5,608 bases of DNA from Thermoanaerobaculia bacterium (GTDB lineage: Bacteria; Acidobacteriota; Thermoanaerobaculia; Multivoradales; UBA5704): positions 1 through 5,608 of the forward strand of contig JASLEW010000022.1 of the NCBI GenBank assembly GCA_030150965.1. Direction: 5' to 3'. The notes under the pieces are model-generated. The model was given only the letters and a program-made list of their open reading frames with translations, did no database searches and was not told the origin of the DNA. Position 1 is the first letter of the stretch. Every line of letters begins with the position of its first letter. The position numbers were made by a program, and so were the translations under genes. Below are positions 5,044 to 5,608 of the stretch, piece after piece.

Positions 5044-5083
5044 CATGCACCCAGGGGCCCATGGACCCAGGGGCCCCTGGGCC
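5044..5083. repeat. 16-bp tandem repeat (8-bp sub-units) between rpmI and rplT
   Basis: Five 8-bp units in register: CATGCACC, CAGGGGCC, CATGGACC, CAGGGGCC, CCTGGGCC. Alternation of two unit types gives a 16-bp period of 2.5 copies. Part of it, CCCAGGGGCCCCTGGG at 5066-5081, is a perfect 16-bp palindrome. There is no coding signal on either strand. Confidence 0.9.
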
Positions 5084-5146
5084 GGGTACGGCGGCGGGCC
5101 AATCACCAGCGGCACCGGAGGGACGGACCTGCCCCCCGGACGCCCG

Positions 5147-5165
5147 GGCTCGCGATCGGCGAGCC
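5147..5165 (+). other. Hairpin in the rplT leader
   Basis: GGCTCGC (5147-5153) and GCGAGCC (5159-5165) form a perfect 7-bp stem with loop GATCG. A second, weaker stem follows, GCGGCT/AGCCGC (5175-5180 with 5192-5197). It ends just before the rplT SD region. It may be part of a leader controlling rplT, though chance is possible at this GC content. Confidence 0.3.
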
Positions 5166-5218
5166 ATGACCGCCGCGGCTGCTGAGCAGGAAGCCGCCGG
5201 CAGAAACGAGGTTCGAAG

Positions 5219-5608
5219 ATGGCTCGTGTCAAGCGAGGTACCAAGAGGACCGATCGCCGCAAGAAGATCCTTGATCGCGCCAAGGGCTACTACGGCACCC
5301 ATTCCAAGAGCCACCGCATGGCCAAGCAGGCGGTGGACAAGGCCCTTTCCTATGCCTACCGCGACCGCCGCCAGCGCAAGCGCCAGCTGCGCGCCCTGTG
5401 GATCGTCCGCATCAACGCGGCGGCGCGCCTGCACGGCCTCTCCTACAGCCGCCTGATCGCCGGCCTCAAGGCCGCGGGATCGCTGCTCGACCGCAAGGTG
5501 CTGGCCGACCTGGCGGTGCGCGACGCGGCGGCGTTTGCCGGCCTGGCGCAGGCGGCGCACGCTGCCCTGGGCGCTGACGGCGGGGGGAGCCCGGCGGCCG
5601 GCGCGCCG
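5219..5608 (+). CDS. rplT: 50S ribosomal protein L20 (bL20), 3' end outside window
   Basis: L20 binds 23S rRNA early in 50S assembly and is the autoregulator of this operon in several bacteria. ATG 5219 is preceded by GAGG (5208-5211), 7 nt away. The basic N-terminal arm starts MARVKRGTKR. The family core is clear: AKGYYG at 21-26, YAYRDRRQRKRQ at 46-57, LWIVRINAAARLHGLSYS at 60-77, and LDRKVLADLAV at 90-100. The usual protein ends at about 118 residues, and the aligned family end here is near 118 (AHAALGA). The frame stays open for at least 12 more residues, rich in Gly, Ala and Pro, and reaches the window edge without a stop. The gene therefore appears to have a low-complexity C-terminal extension of unknown length. 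pheS and pheT commonly follow in other bacteria but are not visible here. Confidence 0.96.
   Translation, partial: MARVKRGTKRTDRRKKILDRAKGYYGTHSKSHRMAKQAVDKALSYAYRDRRQRKRQLRALWIVRINAAARLHGLSYSRLIAGLKAAGSLLDRKVLADLAVRDAAAFAGLAQAAHAALGADGGGSPAAGAP

Noticed and set aside
5044..5083. CRISPR-like array
   Set aside because: Units are 8-16 bp with no unique spacers and no cas genes. It is a simple tandem repeat.
4500..5102. A - strand frame of 200 residues across infC end, rpmI and the gaps
   Set aside because: It reads tandem repeats and the antisense of rpmI. No domain and no ribosome-binding site.
4970..5560. A - strand frame opposite rplT and its leader
   Set aside because: Shadow of rplT and of the 16-bp repeat. 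The + strand L20 match is decisive.

Overview
The window is a GC-rich stretch of bacterial chromosome with a standard translation-gene layout. A 23S rRNA methyltransferase gene is followed by two valine tRNA genes and then the conserved block thrS - infC - rpmI - rplT. All genes are on the + strand. Third codon positions are almost all G or C, which explains the many long spurious antisense frames. The proteins are clearly bacterial, and the thrS-infC-rpmI-rplT order is widespread. I cannot fix the phylum from sequence alone. The ThrRS and L20 wording suggests a high-GC Gram-negative lineage such as Acidobacteriota or a former deltaproteobacterial group, but this is a weak inference. No mobile element, CRISPR array, defence system or other accessory cargo is visible.

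Layout. Bases 1-213 form one giant near-perfect palindrome centred on base 107. It looks like a fold-back at a contig end and it obscures the true start of the methyltransferase gene (RlmI type, stop at 1312). Bases 1313-1592 hold a 9-bp tandem repeat, two strong hairpins and a TTGACA-type promoter with a GC-rich discriminator. tRNA-Val(GAC) and tRNA-Val(CAC) follow, 162 bp apart and near-identical in plan. thrS (2005-3942) starts just after a hairpin that abuts its ribosome-binding site. A 110-bp leader with three consecutive hairpins separates thrS from infC, which starts on a non-standard codon (ATC at 4053, less likely CTG at 4047). The infC stop codon lies inside a CAG-type triplet tract, followed directly by a 7-bp tandem repeat, a hairpin with a T-run, and a hairpin that buries the rpmI ribosome-binding site. 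rpmI (GTG start at 4779) is separated from rplT by an unusually long 245-bp gap containing a 16-bp tandem repeat and further hairpins. rplT runs off the right edge.

How the genes work together. The tRNAs, ThrRS, IF3, L35 and L20 all supply the translation machinery, and RlmI-type enzymes modify the 23S rRNA. The region is probably transcribed left to right from the tRNA promoter, with internal control at the infC and rpmI leaders. In E. coli and Bacillus, IF3 and L20 autoregulate the equivalent genes. The candidate structures here fit that logic but use different sequences, and they are inferred by eye.

The most notable points are the 213-bp fold-back, the SD-sequestering hairpin before rpmI, the infC stop inside a CAG/TAG tract, and the presence of a different short tandem repeat in each of three intergenic gaps. 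I do not see a new multi-gene system.
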